Positions 27,014-35,978 of a stretch of DNA of 64,000 nt are shown here, piece after piece (the first letter of the stretch is position 1; every line of letters begins with the position of its first letter). The notes under the pieces were generated by a model. The model was given only the letters and a program-made list of their open reading frames with translations. It searched no databases and had not been told where the DNA came from. The translations under genes and the position numbers were made by a program. Origin of the DNA: Streptacidiphilus melanogenes (GTDB lineage: Bacteria > Actinomycetota > Actinomycetes > Streptomycetales > Streptomycetaceae); assembly GCF_000787835.1 (NCBI RefSeq), contig NZ_BBPP01000015.1, positions 1-64,000 of the forward strand, given 5' to 3'.

Positions 27014-27158
27014 AGGGTGGACGCCCGGACACCACGCGGCTCCGCCGCATGGAGGAGGGGCGCCCGCCGGTAACGGAGCCGAGGCGGAGCGGCGCAGAAG
27101 GCCCAGCCGTCCGCAACGCCGACGAGAGCTGACTCCCTTCGCAGCTCGCGTCACCCTC

Positions 27159-27196
27159 CGCGCGTGCCGCCACCGGTTCCGGTGGCGGCACGCGCG
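27159..27196 (+). terminator. Strong hairpin after catalase
   Basis: Arms 27159-27176 and 27179-27196 pair perfectly over 18 bp (CGCGCGTGCCGCCACCGG) with a 2-nt apparent loop. It closes the catalase unit. The upstream part of this gap (27014-27158) shows no gene. Confidence 0.85.
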
Positions 27197-27247
27197 CGTT
27201 GGTAGAAGAGTGTGCGGCGAAGGGGGGTCACGCTTCGGAGGAGAGGC

Positions 27248-28036
27248 ATGTCCACGACCACCAAGCCCTACGCACCGGGCACCCCGTGTTGGGTCGACCT
27301 GATGGCCAAGGACCAGCAGGCCGCGCTGGACTTCTACAAGGACGTTTTCGGCTGGGCGGGCGTGCCGGGCCCGGCCGAGTTCGGCGGCTACGCCGTCATG
27401 GAGCTGGGCGGCCGTGCGGTCTGCGGCATCGGCCCGGCGATGGCCCCCGAGGGGCAGCCCGAGCCGCCGCACGTCTGGACCACCTACCTGGCCAGCGACG
27501 ACGCCGACGCGACGGCCAAGAAGGTCAAGGACGCGCACGGCACCGTCCTGTTCGAGCCGATGGACGTCGGCAACCTCGGCCGGATGTTCGTCGCCTCGGA
27601 CCCGACCGGCGCGGTCTTCGGGGTCTGGGGCCACAAGGAGTTCTTCGGCGCGGTGGCCGTCAACGAGCCCGGCGCGCTGACCTGGAACGAGTGCAACACC
27701 CGCGACGTGCCGGCCGCCGCCGCGTTCTACCAGGCGGCCCTGGGCCTGAAGGCCGAACCGGCCGAGCAGATGCCGGGCTACTTCGGCCTGGAGGCCGGGG
27801 GCCGGACGGTCGGCGGTCTGCAGGACATGGCCGACAACTTCCCGGCCCAGGTGCCGCCGCACTGGATGGCGTGGTTCGCCGTCGACGACACCGATGCGAC
27901 GGTCGATGCAGCCGTCAAGCGCGGGGCTACCGTCGTCGTCCCGCCGATGGATATTCCGCCGGGGCGGATGGCGGGTATCCAGGACCCGTGGGGAGCGGTG
28001 TTCTGCGTGCTCAAGCTGGCGGAGCAGCCGTCCTGA
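27248..28036 (+). CDS. Two-domain VOC (glyoxalase-like) protein
   Basis: A 262-residue protein with two consecutive vicinal-oxygen-chelate modules (about 8-125 and 135-258). Each begins with a PCWVDL/LTWNE strand and contains an AALDFYKDVFGW or AAAAFYQAALGL helix. The family includes dioxygenases and glyoxalases but also many proteins of unknown substrate. ATG start behind GGAGGAG. No functional link to neighbours is evident. Confidence 0.75.
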   Translation: MSTTTKPYAPGTPCWVDLMAKDQQAALDFYKDVFGWAGVPGPAEFGGYAVMELGGRAVCGIGPAMAPEGQPEPPHVWTTYLASDDADATAKKVKDAHGTVLFEPMDVGNLGRMFVASDPTGAVFGVWGHKEFFGAVAVNEPGALTWNECNTRDVPAAAAFYQAALGLKAEPAEQMPGYFGLEAGGRTVGGLQDMADNFPAQVPPHWMAWFAVDDTDATVDAAVKRGATVVVPPMDIPPGRMAGIQDPWGAVFCVLKLAEQPS

Positions 28037-28108
28037 CACCCCCGCGCGGGCGTCCTCGGACGCCGCTCGAACACTGCGTAACCCATGCTCACCAGGCCGG
28101 CTGACGGC

Positions 28109-28114
28109 TAGTCT
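28109..28114 (+). promoter_or_regulatory. -10 box of a leaderless transcript
   Basis: TAGTCT lies seven bases before the ATG at 28122 and no ribosome site is present, so transcription probably starts at or next to the A of ATG. Confidence 0.5.
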
Positions 28115-28121
28115 GGTGGGC

Positions 28122-28871
28122 ATGGCTGCGCGGAACCACAACCCCCGGAGCTCCGTGGAACGTGCCCTGCGACTGCTCGAGGCCGTCGACCGACGCGGCT
28201 TCGGCGCCAGGGCGGACGAGCTGGCCGAGGAGGTCAAGCTCCCGGCCGACCACGCCCGGCGTCTGCTGCGTTCGCTCGTGCGCGAGGGATACCTGGAGCG
28301 GCTTGAGGACGGCGCGTATGTCCTGGGCGGCGCGCTCGCGATGCTGGGGCAGGCCAACCGGGAGCAGCTGGTGCAGTCCCGCCTGGTCGCCAAGATGGCG
28401 TCGCTCCGCGACGAGCTGGGTGCGGCGGTGTACTTCAGCCGCTACGCCGACGGCGAGGTGACGGTGCAGGCCGTGGTGGACGGCCCGCTGACGCCGAGCG
28501 TCCACGAGTGGGTCGACTTCCGCGCCACCGGGCACGCGAGCGCGATCGGCAAGTGCCTGCTGGCGCAGCTCGACCACGACGCCCGCCGTGACCACCTCGC
28601 CCGTCATCCGGCGGCCCGCTTCACCTCCCGCACCGACGTCGACACCGGCGCGCTGCTCCAGCGCCTGGACCGGCACCCGACCACGGTCCCGATGCTGGAC
28701 CTGCAGGAGTACGCGATCGGCACGGTCTGCGCCGCCGTCCCGGTGACGGCCGGCACGACGGTCGGCTGCCTCGCCTTCTCCCTCCCGGTCGAGGAGGCGT
28801 ACCGCCTCAAGGAGACGGCGGAGACGATGGCGGCGAAGGCCGCGCCGGTGCTGCTCGCGCTCACGGTCTGA
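28122..28871 (+). CDS. IclR-family transcriptional regulator
   Basis: A 249-residue protein. The winged HTH (SSVERALRLLEAVDRRGFG and ADHARRLLRSLVREGYLERL, about 11-65) is followed by an IclR effector domain (GHASAIGKCLLAQLD, YAIGTVCAAVPVTAGTTVG). Effector unknown. The gene appears leaderless. It lies just before the glycosidase gene but that gene has its own DasR-like sites, so the target is not obvious. Confidence 0.85.
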   Translation: MAARNHNPRSSVERALRLLEAVDRRGFGARADELAEEVKLPADHARRLLRSLVREGYLERLEDGAYVLGGALAMLGQANREQLVQSRLVAKMASLRDELGAAVYFSRYADGEVTVQAVVDGPLTPSVHEWVDFRATGHASAIGKCLLAQLDHDARRDHLARHPAARFTSRTDVDTGALLQRLDRHPTTVPMLDLQEYAIGTVCAAVPVTAGTTVGCLAFSLPVEEAYRLKETAETMAAKAAPVLLALTV

Positions 28872-28898
28872 GGCCTTTCGGGCACTCTCGGCGCACTC

Positions 28899-28946
28899 TT
28901 GACACCCCAGATTGGTCTACGCCAATATCCATTGGTCCGTACCAAT
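28899..28946 (+). promoter_or_regulatory. Glycosidase promoter with two DasR-like operator boxes
   Basis: TTGACA (28899-28904), an 18-bp spacer and CAATAT (28923-28928). Box 1, ATTGGTCTACGCCAAT (28911-28926), overlaps the core promoter. Box 2, ATTGGTCCGTACCAAT (28931-28946), lies just downstream, centres 20 bp apart. Both match the dre pattern TGGTCTAGACCA recognised by DasR, the GntR/HutC-type regulator of N-acetylglucosamine use in Streptomyces, except at the central bases. Repression relieved by aminosugar phosphates is inferred. Confidence 0.7.
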
Positions 28947-28994
28947 TCGAGTGGGTGCGCCATGCCGTCGGCGCGACCGGGGGAGGGCCTGTCG

Positions 28995-30521
28995 ATGAGT
29001 CCCAGCCGCCACGTCCGGACCAGCCAGGAGCTGCGGCGTCTCGCCCTCTCCGTGCTCCAGCCGGGATTCGCCGGGACCGTGGCGCCGGACTGGGTGCTGC
29101 GGGCCATCGGTGACGGACTGTCATCCGTGGTGCTCTTCGCCCGGAACATCGCCACGCCCGAGCAGGTCGCCCGGCTCGCGGCCGGGCTGCGCGCGGAGAA
29201 CCCCGAACTGATCATCGCGATCGACGAGGAGGCGGGCGACGTGACCCGCCTGGAGTCCTGGACCGGCTCCACCCGTCCCGGCAACTTCGCGCTCGGGGCC
29301 GTCGACGACCTGGAGCTCACCGAGTCCGTCGCCCGCGACATCGGCCGAGAGCTGCACGCGGCCGGGGTGAGCCTCGACTACGCGCCCAGCGCCGACGTCA
29401 ACTCCAACCCCCGCAACCCTGTCATCGGCGTCCGCTCCTTCGGGGCCGGGCCGGACCTGGTCGCCCGCCACACGGCCGCCTGGATCCGCGGGCTCCAGGC
29501 TTCGGGCGTGGCCGCCTGCGCCAAGCACTTCCCCGGGCACGGCGACACCGCCGTCGACTCCCACCTCGGGCTGCCCAGCTACGAGGCGTCCGTGGCGGAG
29601 ATCGCCGCGACCGCCCTGCCGCCCTTCCGCGCGGCGCTGGAGGCGGGCGTGCGGGTGGTCATGACGGGGCATCTGCTCGTCCCCGCCTACGACGCAGAGC
29701 ATCCGGCGACGCTCAGCCGGGCGATCGTCACGGACCTGCTCCGCGGCGAGCTCGGCTTCGACGGGCTGGTGGTCACCGACGCGATCGAGATGGGCGCCGT
29801 CGCCGACCGCTACGGCATCGGCGGCGCCGCGGTGGCGGCGATCGCCGCAGGCTGCGACGCCGTCTGCACCGGCGGCGAGCGCGCCGACGCGGGGATGGTC
29901 GACCTGCTGGCGGGCACGCTGCTGGAGGCGGTCGCCGCCGGGGAGTTGAGCGAGGAGCGGCTGCGCGGGGCGGCCGACCGGGTTCGCGGGTTCGCGGCCT
30001 GGTCCACCGGTCTGGGGCAGGCCGTGCCCACCGACGCGATCCGCGGCGACATCGGCTTCGCCGCGGCCCGACGCGCGATCCGCCTCAGCGGCGCGGTGGA
30101 CCGGTCGCTGCCGATCCCGGCCGCCCCGCACGTGGCCGAGCTGGTCCCGACGACCAATCTGGCGATCGGCAAGGAGACGCCCTGGGGCGTCGCCGCCCCG
30201 CTGCGCGAACGCATGCCCGGAACCACCTTCGTCCGCGTGCACGCCTCGCAACTCACCCCCGACGCAGGGGTGCTGGACGAACTGGTGCTGAAGCCGGCCG
30301 TCGGCCGGCCGCTCGTCGTGGTGGTCCGCGACGCCTCCCGGCACGACTGGATGGGCTGCGCACTCGCCCGGCTGGTCCGCGCCCGGGAGGACGCGATCGT
30401 GGTGGAGATGGGGTTGCCCGGCGCGGAGCGGCCGGGTGCGGTCCACATCGTCACCCACGGGGCGACCACCGCCTCGGGCGTGGCCGCCGCGGAGGCACTC
30501 CTCGCGCGGCGGCCGGCCTAG
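28995..30521 (+). CDS. Glycoside hydrolase family 3 beta-N-acetylglucosaminidase (NagZ-like)
   Basis: A 508-residue protein. The GH3 domain carries the NagZ signature KHFPGHGDT (177-185), the Asp188-Ser-His190 dyad motif, and the nucleophile Asp262 in VVTDAIEMGAV. A C-terminal domain (about 370-508) follows, as in longer actinobacterial members. It should cleave GlcNAc from peptidoglycan, chitin or glycan fragments. No signal peptide, so probably cytoplasmic. The ATG at 28995 follows GGGGGAGGG; an ATG 33 bases earlier is possible. The two DasR-like boxes support a GlcNAc-related role. Confidence 0.86.
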   Translation: MSPSRHVRTSQELRRLALSVLQPGFAGTVAPDWVLRAIGDGLSSVVLFARNIATPEQVARLAAGLRAENPELIIAIDEEAGDVTRLESWTGSTRPGNFALGAVDDLELTESVARDIGRELHAAGVSLDYAPSADVNSNPRNPVIGVRSFGAGPDLVARHTAAWIRGLQASGVAACAKHFPGHGDTAVDSHLGLPSYEASVAEIAATALPPFRAALEAGVRVVMTGHLLVPAYDAEHPATLSRAIVTDLLRGELGFDGLVVTDAIEMGAVADRYGIGGAAVAAIAAGCDAVCTGGERADAGMVDLLAGTLLEAVAAGELSEERLRGAADRVRGFAAWSTGLGQAVPTDAIRGDIGFAAARRAIRLSGAVDRSLPIPAAPHVAELVPTTNLAIGKETPWGVAAPLRERMPGTTFVRVHASQLTPDAGVLDELVLKPAVGRPLVVVVRDASRHDWMGCALARLVRAREDAIVVEMGLPGAERPGAVHIVTHGATTASGVAAAEALLARRPA

Positions 30522-30616
30522 CCGACCGGGGCTTGGGTCGGACGTGGTGGGGGACGCGCCCTTGCCGGGACGCGTGGTGGGACACCCGGGCCCGGCAGAC
30601 GGGCGACCGCGTGGGA

Positions 30617-30650
30617 CCGGGCTTCGGCGGGGGTCTCCGCCGAAGCCCGG
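30617..30650. terminator. Bidirectional terminator
   Basis: CCGGGCTTCGGCGG (30617-30630) and CCGCCGAAGCCCGG (30637-30650) form a perfect 14-bp stem with a 6-nt loop between the convergent glycosidase and PNGase A-like genes. Confidence 0.88.
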
Positions 30651-30693
30651 GGTGGTCAGGGGTCGTGCGGCGGGGCCGCAGGCGGTTGCGGGC

Positions 30694-32370
30694 TCAGCGG
30701 CAGTCGGTGACGTGGTCCTCGGTCACGTACCCGTGGTCGGCGCGGATCAGGTGGTCGTAGCAGGCGCCGGTGTCGGTGGTGCCGGTGAAGTGCTCGGAGT
30801 CCTGACCGTCGGCCGCCGTGGTGACCCCGTTCGTGCGGGCGAGCACGCCGGAGGCGTCGACGAGGTCACGGCTGAATCCGACCGTGCGCCAGTGGCCGCC
30901 CTGGCCGACGCTGTCGGTCAGGATGCGGCCCTGGTGGACGGTGGCGGACAGGGAGTAGTTGTCGCCGTCGGTGTACAGCGGGACGTCGGAGTCGACGGTG
31001 ATCGGGTAGTCCCAGCTGTGCCTCGCCGCCGTTGCGCGCCCGTGCTCCGGCGTCGTGGTCACGACGGTCGTGCCGTTCTCACGCTGGGACATCACCTGCT
31101 TCTGCCCGCCGCTGGAGACGGCGTCGGTGTTGAGGTAGCCCGCCTGCTGCGTGACCGTGGTGCGGACGCGTCCGGCGGAGGTGTCCAGCCAGCCCGAGGT
31201 GGTCCACGAACGGTGCGCGCTGACCCGGACGTCGACCAGGTCGCCCGCGCCGGGTGTCTCCGTGGTTGTGACGGAGGGGCTGAGCGAGAGGGTGTCCTCG
31301 GTGAGTGCGCCGCTGGTCCGCGCGGCGTGGTGGTCGGTGTCGAGGAAGAGCGTGCTGTCCACGGTCCAGCCGTCGGCGGCGCCGTAGGGGGTGATCGTGA
31401 AGGTGTGCGGCCTGCCGTCCACCAGCAGCCCGGCGAAGGGCGTCAGGTCCAGGTCGTAGGCCTGCGTGACGAACTGGTCCACGGCCGGGATGGGCCGCCA
31501 CAGCGTCGGCACGATGCCGCCGGAGTAGACGACGGGGTACGGCTGGGCGATCCCGGCGGGGCGACCGTCGACGGACACCTGCACCTCGCGGTAGGAGCCG
31601 CCACCGCAGAGGTAGTCGGGGTACTTGTTCGCCAGGTCCGTCGGCACCGAGTCGAACCACTGCTCGTCGCAGCCGCCGCCCCGGGCGTAGACCTCCATCC
31701 GCACGCCGGTGAGGTTGCGCGGCAGGGTGACCGTCTTCGAGGACGACTGGCCGGGGTTCAGGTAGGTCCAGCCGGCGTCGGTGGTCGAGGCGGAGAGCGG
31801 CAGCACCTGGTCGGCGGTGTGCGCGGGCGGGTTGCGGTGGTCGGCCTGGTAGTACGTCAGCGTCAGCTTCATGTGGTAGACGCCGGTGTAGGTGGAGTTG
31901 ACCACGTTGCCGAGCGAGACCGCGATCGGCTGCTGCTCGCGCAGCAACGGGATGAACGCGCTGACGTCCTTCTCCAGCGACCAGCTGATGCCCTGCTGGG
32001 TCGGCTCGGGCGTGCTGGTGCGCAGCACCTCCGCGCCGCCGATCCACACCCCCGCGAGCCGGTCGTACTGCCGTCCCTGCACGCTGCCGGACCAGTTCAG
32101 CACGACCTTGCTCCACGGCCCGGGACAGTCGGCCGGCGGCGTCACCGTCCCGCTCCACGCGGGGGAGGAGATGGTGTTGCCGAAGTCGTACTGCATCTCC
32201 GTGACGGTGCAGTGGTGCGTGTCCGGCTGGCTCACCGGGGGCAGTGCGGTGACCGGGTTCTGATAGTTCGTCTCGATCTGCCCCTGGTCGGCCTGGGCCG
32301 TCCCCGTCCCGAGCAGGGCGGCACAGAGCAGGGCCGCCGTTCCGAGCACGCCTGCGGCGCGCATGCGCAT
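30694..32370 (-). CDS. Secreted PNGase A-like peptide-N-glycosidase
   Basis: A 558-residue precursor with a Sec signal peptide (MRMRAAGVLGTAALLCAALL, cleavage near AQA). The mature protein matches plant-type peptide:N-glycanase A homologues (VTEMQYDFGNTISSPAWSG, WSKVVLNWSGSVQGRQYDR, GVWIGGAEVLRTSTPEPT, WSLEKDVSAFIPLL). Such enzymes release N-glycans from glycopeptides. ATG at 32370 behind GGGAGGGG. It converges on the aminosugar-controlled glycosidase gene, so both may serve use of glycoproteins. Enzyme activity is inferred from family similarity. Confidence 0.72.
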   Translation of the reverse strand: MRMRAAGVLGTAALLCAALLGTGTAQADQGQIETNYQNPVTALPPVSQPDTHHCTVTEMQYDFGNTISSPAWSGTVTPPADCPGPWSKVVLNWSGSVQGRQYDRLAGVWIGGAEVLRTSTPEPTQQGISWSLEKDVSAFIPLLREQQPIAVSLGNVVNSTYTGVYHMKLTLTYYQADHRNPPAHTADQVLPLSASTTDAGWTYLNPGQSSSKTVTLPRNLTGVRMEVYARGGGCDEQWFDSVPTDLANKYPDYLCGGGSYREVQVSVDGRPAGIAQPYPVVYSGGIVPTLWRPIPAVDQFVTQAYDLDLTPFAGLLVDGRPHTFTITPYGAADGWTVDSTLFLDTDHHAARTSGALTEDTLSLSPSVTTTETPGAGDLVDVRVSAHRSWTTSGWLDTSAGRVRTTVTQQAGYLNTDAVSSGGQKQVMSQRENGTTVVTTTPEHGRATAARHSWDYPITVDSDVPLYTDGDNYSLSATVHQGRILTDSVGQGGHWRTVGFSRDLVDASGVLARTNGVTTAADGQDSEHFTGTTDTGACYDHLIRADHGYVTEDHVTDCR

Positions 32371-32553
32371 GGGTTCCCCTCCCGTCGATCTTGACTGGGT
32401 GGTACGGGAGGACCCTGGCACCCCTACGCGGGGAGGCACAAGAGGGCGTCGGCGTGCGGTCGTCTGTGGCATGGCTGTGACAGGCGGCTCACGAAGTTGT
32501 GGATCTTCGAGGGATACAACTGTGACGAACACTGACGAACATCGGGGAATCAC

Positions 32554-33258
32554 ATGCGCACCACGTCACGCTTCATCGTCACCGCCGCGACCGCCCTGAC
32601 GGCCGGTCTCGCGTTGACCGCCTGCGGCAGCTCCGCCGCCTCGTCCGCGGCGGCCGGCTCCGCCTCGCCGGTCGCCTCCGGCGGGACGGCCGTCGCGACG
32701 GCCGCAGCGAGCGCCGGCGCCGGCGCCGGTGCGACCTCCGGCGGTACCACGGGCGGTGCGACCGGCGGTGCCGACGGCGGTTCCACGGGCGGCACCAGCG
32801 TCTCCGCGGCGAAGCACTGCACCGTCGCCGACGTGAAGCTCACCGTGCAGGGCCCGACCGCGCACGCCTCCGAGCAGCAGCCGGCCACGGCGAGCATCCA
32901 CGCGGTCAACACCTCGGGCCACAGCTGCACCCTGACCGGCTTCCCCGGCGTGCGGCTCGCCGACGACCAGGGCAAGTCCTCCCCGATCGACGCGGTGCGC
33001 CGCCAGGGCGTCCAGAGCGACCAGGTGACCCTCGCCGCGGGCGCCACGGCCACCGCCGACCTGCTCTACAGCGACGTGAACAGCCAGGGCTCCGCCTCCG
33101 GCCGCCTGGTGTGCGCGGTGACCGGCTCGAAGGTCGCGGTCATCCTCCCGAACACCACCCAGCAGGTGAAGGTGCCGGTCAGCGGCGGCGTCGACAACGG
33201 CACCCTCAACGTCTGCGGCGAGCTGACGGTCGACCCCTTCGCGGGCGTGCAGGACTGA
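32554..33258 (+). CDS. Lipoprotein with DUF4232 domain
   Basis: A 234-residue lipoprotein precursor. Lipobox LTAC with Cys24, a low-complexity Ala/Gly/Ser/Thr linker (about 25-85), then a DUF4232 domain (KHCTVADVKLTVQGP to VCGELTVDPF) with paired cysteines. Likely anchored on the outer face of the membrane; function unknown. ATG start behind GGGGAA. It ends 7 bp from the convergent sugar porter gene. Confidence 0.78.
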   Translation: MRTTSRFIVTAATALTAGLALTACGSSAASSAAAGSASPVASGGTAVATAAASAGAGAGATSGGTTGGATGGADGGSTGGTSVSAAKHCTVADVKLTVQGPTAHASEQQPATASIHAVNTSGHSCTLTGFPGVRLADDQGKSSPIDAVRRQGVQSDQVTLAAGATATADLLYSDVNSQGSASGRLVCAVTGSKVAVILPNTTQQVKVPVSGGVDNGTLNVCGELTVDPFAGVQD

Positions 33259-33265
33259 CCTGCCG

Positions 33266-34669
33266 TCAGCCCATCTCCTCCAGGGTCTTGCCCTTGGTCT
33301 CGGGGACGAAGCGCAGCACGAACGGGACCGAGAGCAGGGCGAAGGCCGCGTAGATCACGTACGTGGCCGTCAGGTTCCAGCCCGACAGGCTCGGGAAGCT
33401 CGCGGTGATGGCCCAGTTGGCGATCCACTGGGCCGCCGCCGCGACGCCCAGCGCGGCGGCGCGGATGCGGTTCGGGAACATCTCGCCGAGCATGACCCAG
33501 ACCACCACGCCCCAGGACATGGCGAAGAAGAAGACGAAGGCGTGCGCCGCGACCAGCGCCACCACGCCCTGCGCGTGCGGCAGTGTGCCGCCGTGCAGCC
33601 AGGAGAAGGCCCACGCCTCGAGCGCCAGGGCGACGGTCATGCCGACGGAGCCGATCAGCGCCAGCGGCTTGCGGCCGATCCGGTCGACCAGCACGATCGC
33701 CACGACGGTGCCGACGATGTTGATGATCGACGTCGTGAACGAGTAGAAGAACGACGAGCTGGGGTCGACGCCCACCGACTGCCACAGCGTGGAGCTGTAG
33801 TAGAAGGCCACGTTGATGCCGACCAGCTGCTGGAACACCGACAGCCCGATGCCGACCCACACCACCGGCAGCAGCCCGAATCGGCCGCCGAGCAGGTCGC
33901 GGAAGGTGGACCGGTGCTCGCTGCGCATGGCCGCGTCGATCTGGGCGACGCGCGCGTCAAGGTCCGTGCCCGGGCCCTCGACCTCGGCGATGACGGCCTT
34001 GGCGCGGTCGATCCGGCCGGCGGAGATCAAAAAGCGCGGGGACTCAGGGATCGCGAAGGACAGCAGGCCGTAGAGCGCGGCCGGGACCACCATCACGCCG
34101 AGCATGACCTGCCAGGCCTCCAGGCCCAGCAGGTGGCCGCGCTGGTCGCCGTGGGCGGCCTGCAGGATGCCCCAGTTGACGAGCTGTGAGATCGCGATGC
34201 CGACCACGATCGCCGCCTGCTGGAAGGAGCCGAGCCGGCCCCGGTAGGCGGGCGGGGCGACCTCGGCGATGTAGGCGGGGCCGATCACCGACGCCATGCC
34301 GATGCCGATGCCGCCCAGGGTGCGCCACAGCACCAGGTCCCACAGCGAGAACGGCAGCGCGGAGCCGACGGCGCTGATCGTGAACAAGGCGGCGGCGATC
34401 TGCATCACCCGGATCCGGCCGATCCGGTCGGCCGTCCGCCCGGCCAGCGCCGCGCCGATCGCGCTGCCGATCAGCGCGACGGCCACGACCTGCGCCAGCT
34501 CGGCCGAGCCCACGTGGTACCGGTGCTGGATCGCGGTGACCGCCCCGTTGATCACGGAGCTGTCGTAGCCGAAGAGGAAACCGCCCATGGCGGCCGCGGC
34601 GGTGATGAAGATGACGTGGCCCAGGTTGTCCGACGGCGCGGCCTTCCCGGGCGCAAGAGTGGTGGTCAC
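33266..34669 (-). CDS. Sugar porter, major facilitator superfamily
   Basis: A 467-residue transporter with 12 predicted membrane segments and all sugar-porter signatures: GGFLFGYDSSVING, DRIGR after TM2, PESPRFLI after TM6, FQQLVGINVAFYYS in TM7, DRIGRK after TM8 and PETKGKTLEE at the end. Probably proton-sugar symport; the sugar (glucose, xylose or other) cannot be told. GTG start at 34669 behind AGGAG. A promoter with a repeated operator-like element lies upstream. Confidence 0.9.
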   Translation of the reverse strand: MTTTLAPGKAAPSDNLGHVIFITAAAAMGGFLFGYDSSVINGAVTAIQHRYHVGSAELAQVVAVALIGSAIGAALAGRTADRIGRIRVMQIAAALFTISAVGSALPFSLWDLVLWRTLGGIGIGMASVIGPAYIAEVAPPAYRGRLGSFQQAAIVVGIAISQLVNWGILQAAHGDQRGHLLGLEAWQVMLGVMVVPAALYGLLSFAIPESPRFLISAGRIDRAKAVIAEVEGPGTDLDARVAQIDAAMRSEHRSTFRDLLGGRFGLLPVVWVGIGLSVFQQLVGINVAFYYSSTLWQSVGVDPSSSFFYSFTTSIINIVGTVVAIVLVDRIGRKPLALIGSVGMTVALALEAWAFSWLHGGTLPHAQGVVALVAAHAFVFFFAMSWGVVVWVMLGEMFPNRIRAAALGVAAAAQWIANWAITASFPSLSGWNLTATYVIYAAFALLSVPFVLRFVPETKGKTLEEMG

Positions 34670-34702
34670 GTTGCGCTCCTGAAGAACAAGGTCAACGTGC
34701 CG

Positions 34703-34730
34703 ACCATATGCCTTTAGGTTGTTAAGTCAA
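34703..34730 (-). promoter_or_regulatory. Sugar porter promoter
   Basis: Minus strand: TTGACT (34730-34725), a 16-bp spacer and TATGGT (34708-34703). The -35 is part of the operator-like element at 34712-34730. Confidence 0.55.
34712..34730. promoter_or_regulatory. Operator-like element, proximal copy
   Basis: CTTTAGGTTGTTAAGTCAA, an imperfect palindrome (CTTTA / TTAAG) followed by TCAA. It covers the promoter of the sugar porter. A matching element lies 55 bp further upstream. The pattern resembles ROK-family operators of sugar genes; the ligand is not known. Confidence 0.5.
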
Positions 34731-34766
34731 AACCGCCTGAAATGCGGGTCAGCCTTGCCAGTATGT

Positions 34767-34785
34767 CTTCAGTTATTGAAGTCAA
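34767..34785. promoter_or_regulatory. Operator-like element, distal copy
   Basis: CTTCAGTTATTGAAGTCAA, with perfect arms CTTCA and TGAAG and the same TCAA tail; 13 of 19 positions match the proximal copy. It overlaps the last codons of the xdhC gene. Confidence 0.5.
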
Positions 34786-35942
34786 GCGATACGACGTGGC
34801 TCCTCGGCCGTCGACCGCAGGTCATGGTGGATCGGGCCGTCGTGGGCGCTGAGCGGGAGGCAGCCGCCGCCGCGCCGGTGCGCCACGATCTCGGCGGCGA
34901 CGGCCACGGCCGTCTCCTCCGGGGTGCGCGCGCCGAGGTCCAGGCCGATAGGGGAGCGCAGCCGTGTCAGCTCCACCTCGGTCAGGCCCGCCTCACGCAG
35001 GCGGTCGAGCCGCTCGTGGTGGGTGCGGCGCGAGCCCATCGCGCCGACGAAGCCGAGCGGCATCCGCAGGGCGCGCTCCAGCAGCGGGATGTCGAACTTG
35101 GCGTCATGGGTCAGCACGCACAGCGCGGTCCGCGCGTCGAGGCGACCGGCCGCCGCCTCGGTGTCGAGGTAGCGGTGCGGCCACTGGACGACCACGCGGT
35201 CCGCCTCCGGGAAGCGGCGCTCGGTGGCGAAGACCGGACGGGCGTCGCACACCGTCACCTCGTAGCCGAGGAACTTGCCGACCCGGGCCACCGCGCCCGC
35301 GAAGTCGATGGCCCCGAAGACGATCATGCGCGGCGCGGGCGCGTAGGACTCGACGAAGAACACCGCCGCCGCATCGGAGTTGGGGTCGCACGGGCGGCCG
35401 TCCAGCGCGAGCGTGAGCCCGCCGGTGCGGCCGGCGTCGAGCATCGCGCGGGCCTGGCGGACCGCGGCGTCCTCGAGCAGCGGCGAGGAGAAGCTGCCGT
35501 GGTGGGTGTCGCCGGTGACGGCGACGGTCCGGCCGAGCAGGTCGGCCGGACCGCGGACGCAGCGCACCAGCGCCACCGGCGTGCCCGAATGGACGTAGGC
35601 GATGCCCGCGTCCATGCCGTCGGACGCGCCCGGGACGACCGGCTGCACGAAGACGTCGATGATCCCGCCGCAGGTGAGGCCCACCGCGAAGGCGTCCTCG
35701 TCGCTGTAGCCGAAGCGGTGCAGCACCGGCTCGCCGCTCGCCAGCGCCTCCTGGCACAGCTCGTAGACGGCGCCCTCGACACAGCCGCCGGAGACGGATC
35801 CCACGGCCTCGCCGTCCGCGTCCACAGCCAGTGCGGCGCCCGGGTCGCGCGGGGCGCTCCCGGACACGGCGACGACGGTGGCCACGGCGAAGGGGCGACC
35901 GGCGGCGTGCCAGGTGGCGAGCTGCTCGGCGATGTCCTGCAT
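34782..35942 (-). CDS. xdhC: XdhC/CoxI-family molybdenum cofactor insertion protein
   Basis: A 386-residue protein. The XdhC N-terminal domain (VSGSAPRDPGAALAVDADGEAVGSVSGGCVEG compressed motif: SGSAPR and GSVSGGCVEG) and a C-terminal Rossmann domain (MIVFGAIDFAGAVARVGKFLGYEV, VLTHDAKFDIPLLERAL) are present. XdhC binds and sulfurates molybdenum cofactor and delivers it to xanthine dehydrogenase. ATG start behind GGAGCG. It follows the purine permease gene after a strong hairpin. Confidence 0.88.
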   Translation of the reverse strand: MQDIAEQLATWHAAGRPFAVATVVAVSGSAPRDPGAALAVDADGEAVGSVSGGCVEGAVYELCQEALASGEPVLHRFGYSDEDAFAVGLTCGGIIDVFVQPVVPGASDGMDAGIAYVHSGTPVALVRCVRGPADLLGRTVAVTGDTHHGSFSSPLLEDAAVRQARAMLDAGRTGGLTLALDGRPCDPNSDAAAVFFVESYAPAPRMIVFGAIDFAGAVARVGKFLGYEVTVCDARPVFATERRFPEADRVVVQWPHRYLDTEAAAGRLDARTALCVLTHDAKFDIPLLERALRMPLGFVGAMGSRRTHHERLDRLREAGLTEVELTRLRSPIGLDLGARTPEETAVAVAAEIVAHRRGGGCLPLSAHDGPIHHDLRSTAEEPRRIA

Positions 35943-35978
35943 GGGAGGCGCTCCTTCGTACGGGTTGCTACGGGTGGT

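Noticed and set aside
25475-28393. Leftward open frame of over 900 codons across the catalase and VOC genes
   Set aside because: Crosses a strong terminator and several genes on the other strand; low-complexity shadow sequence.
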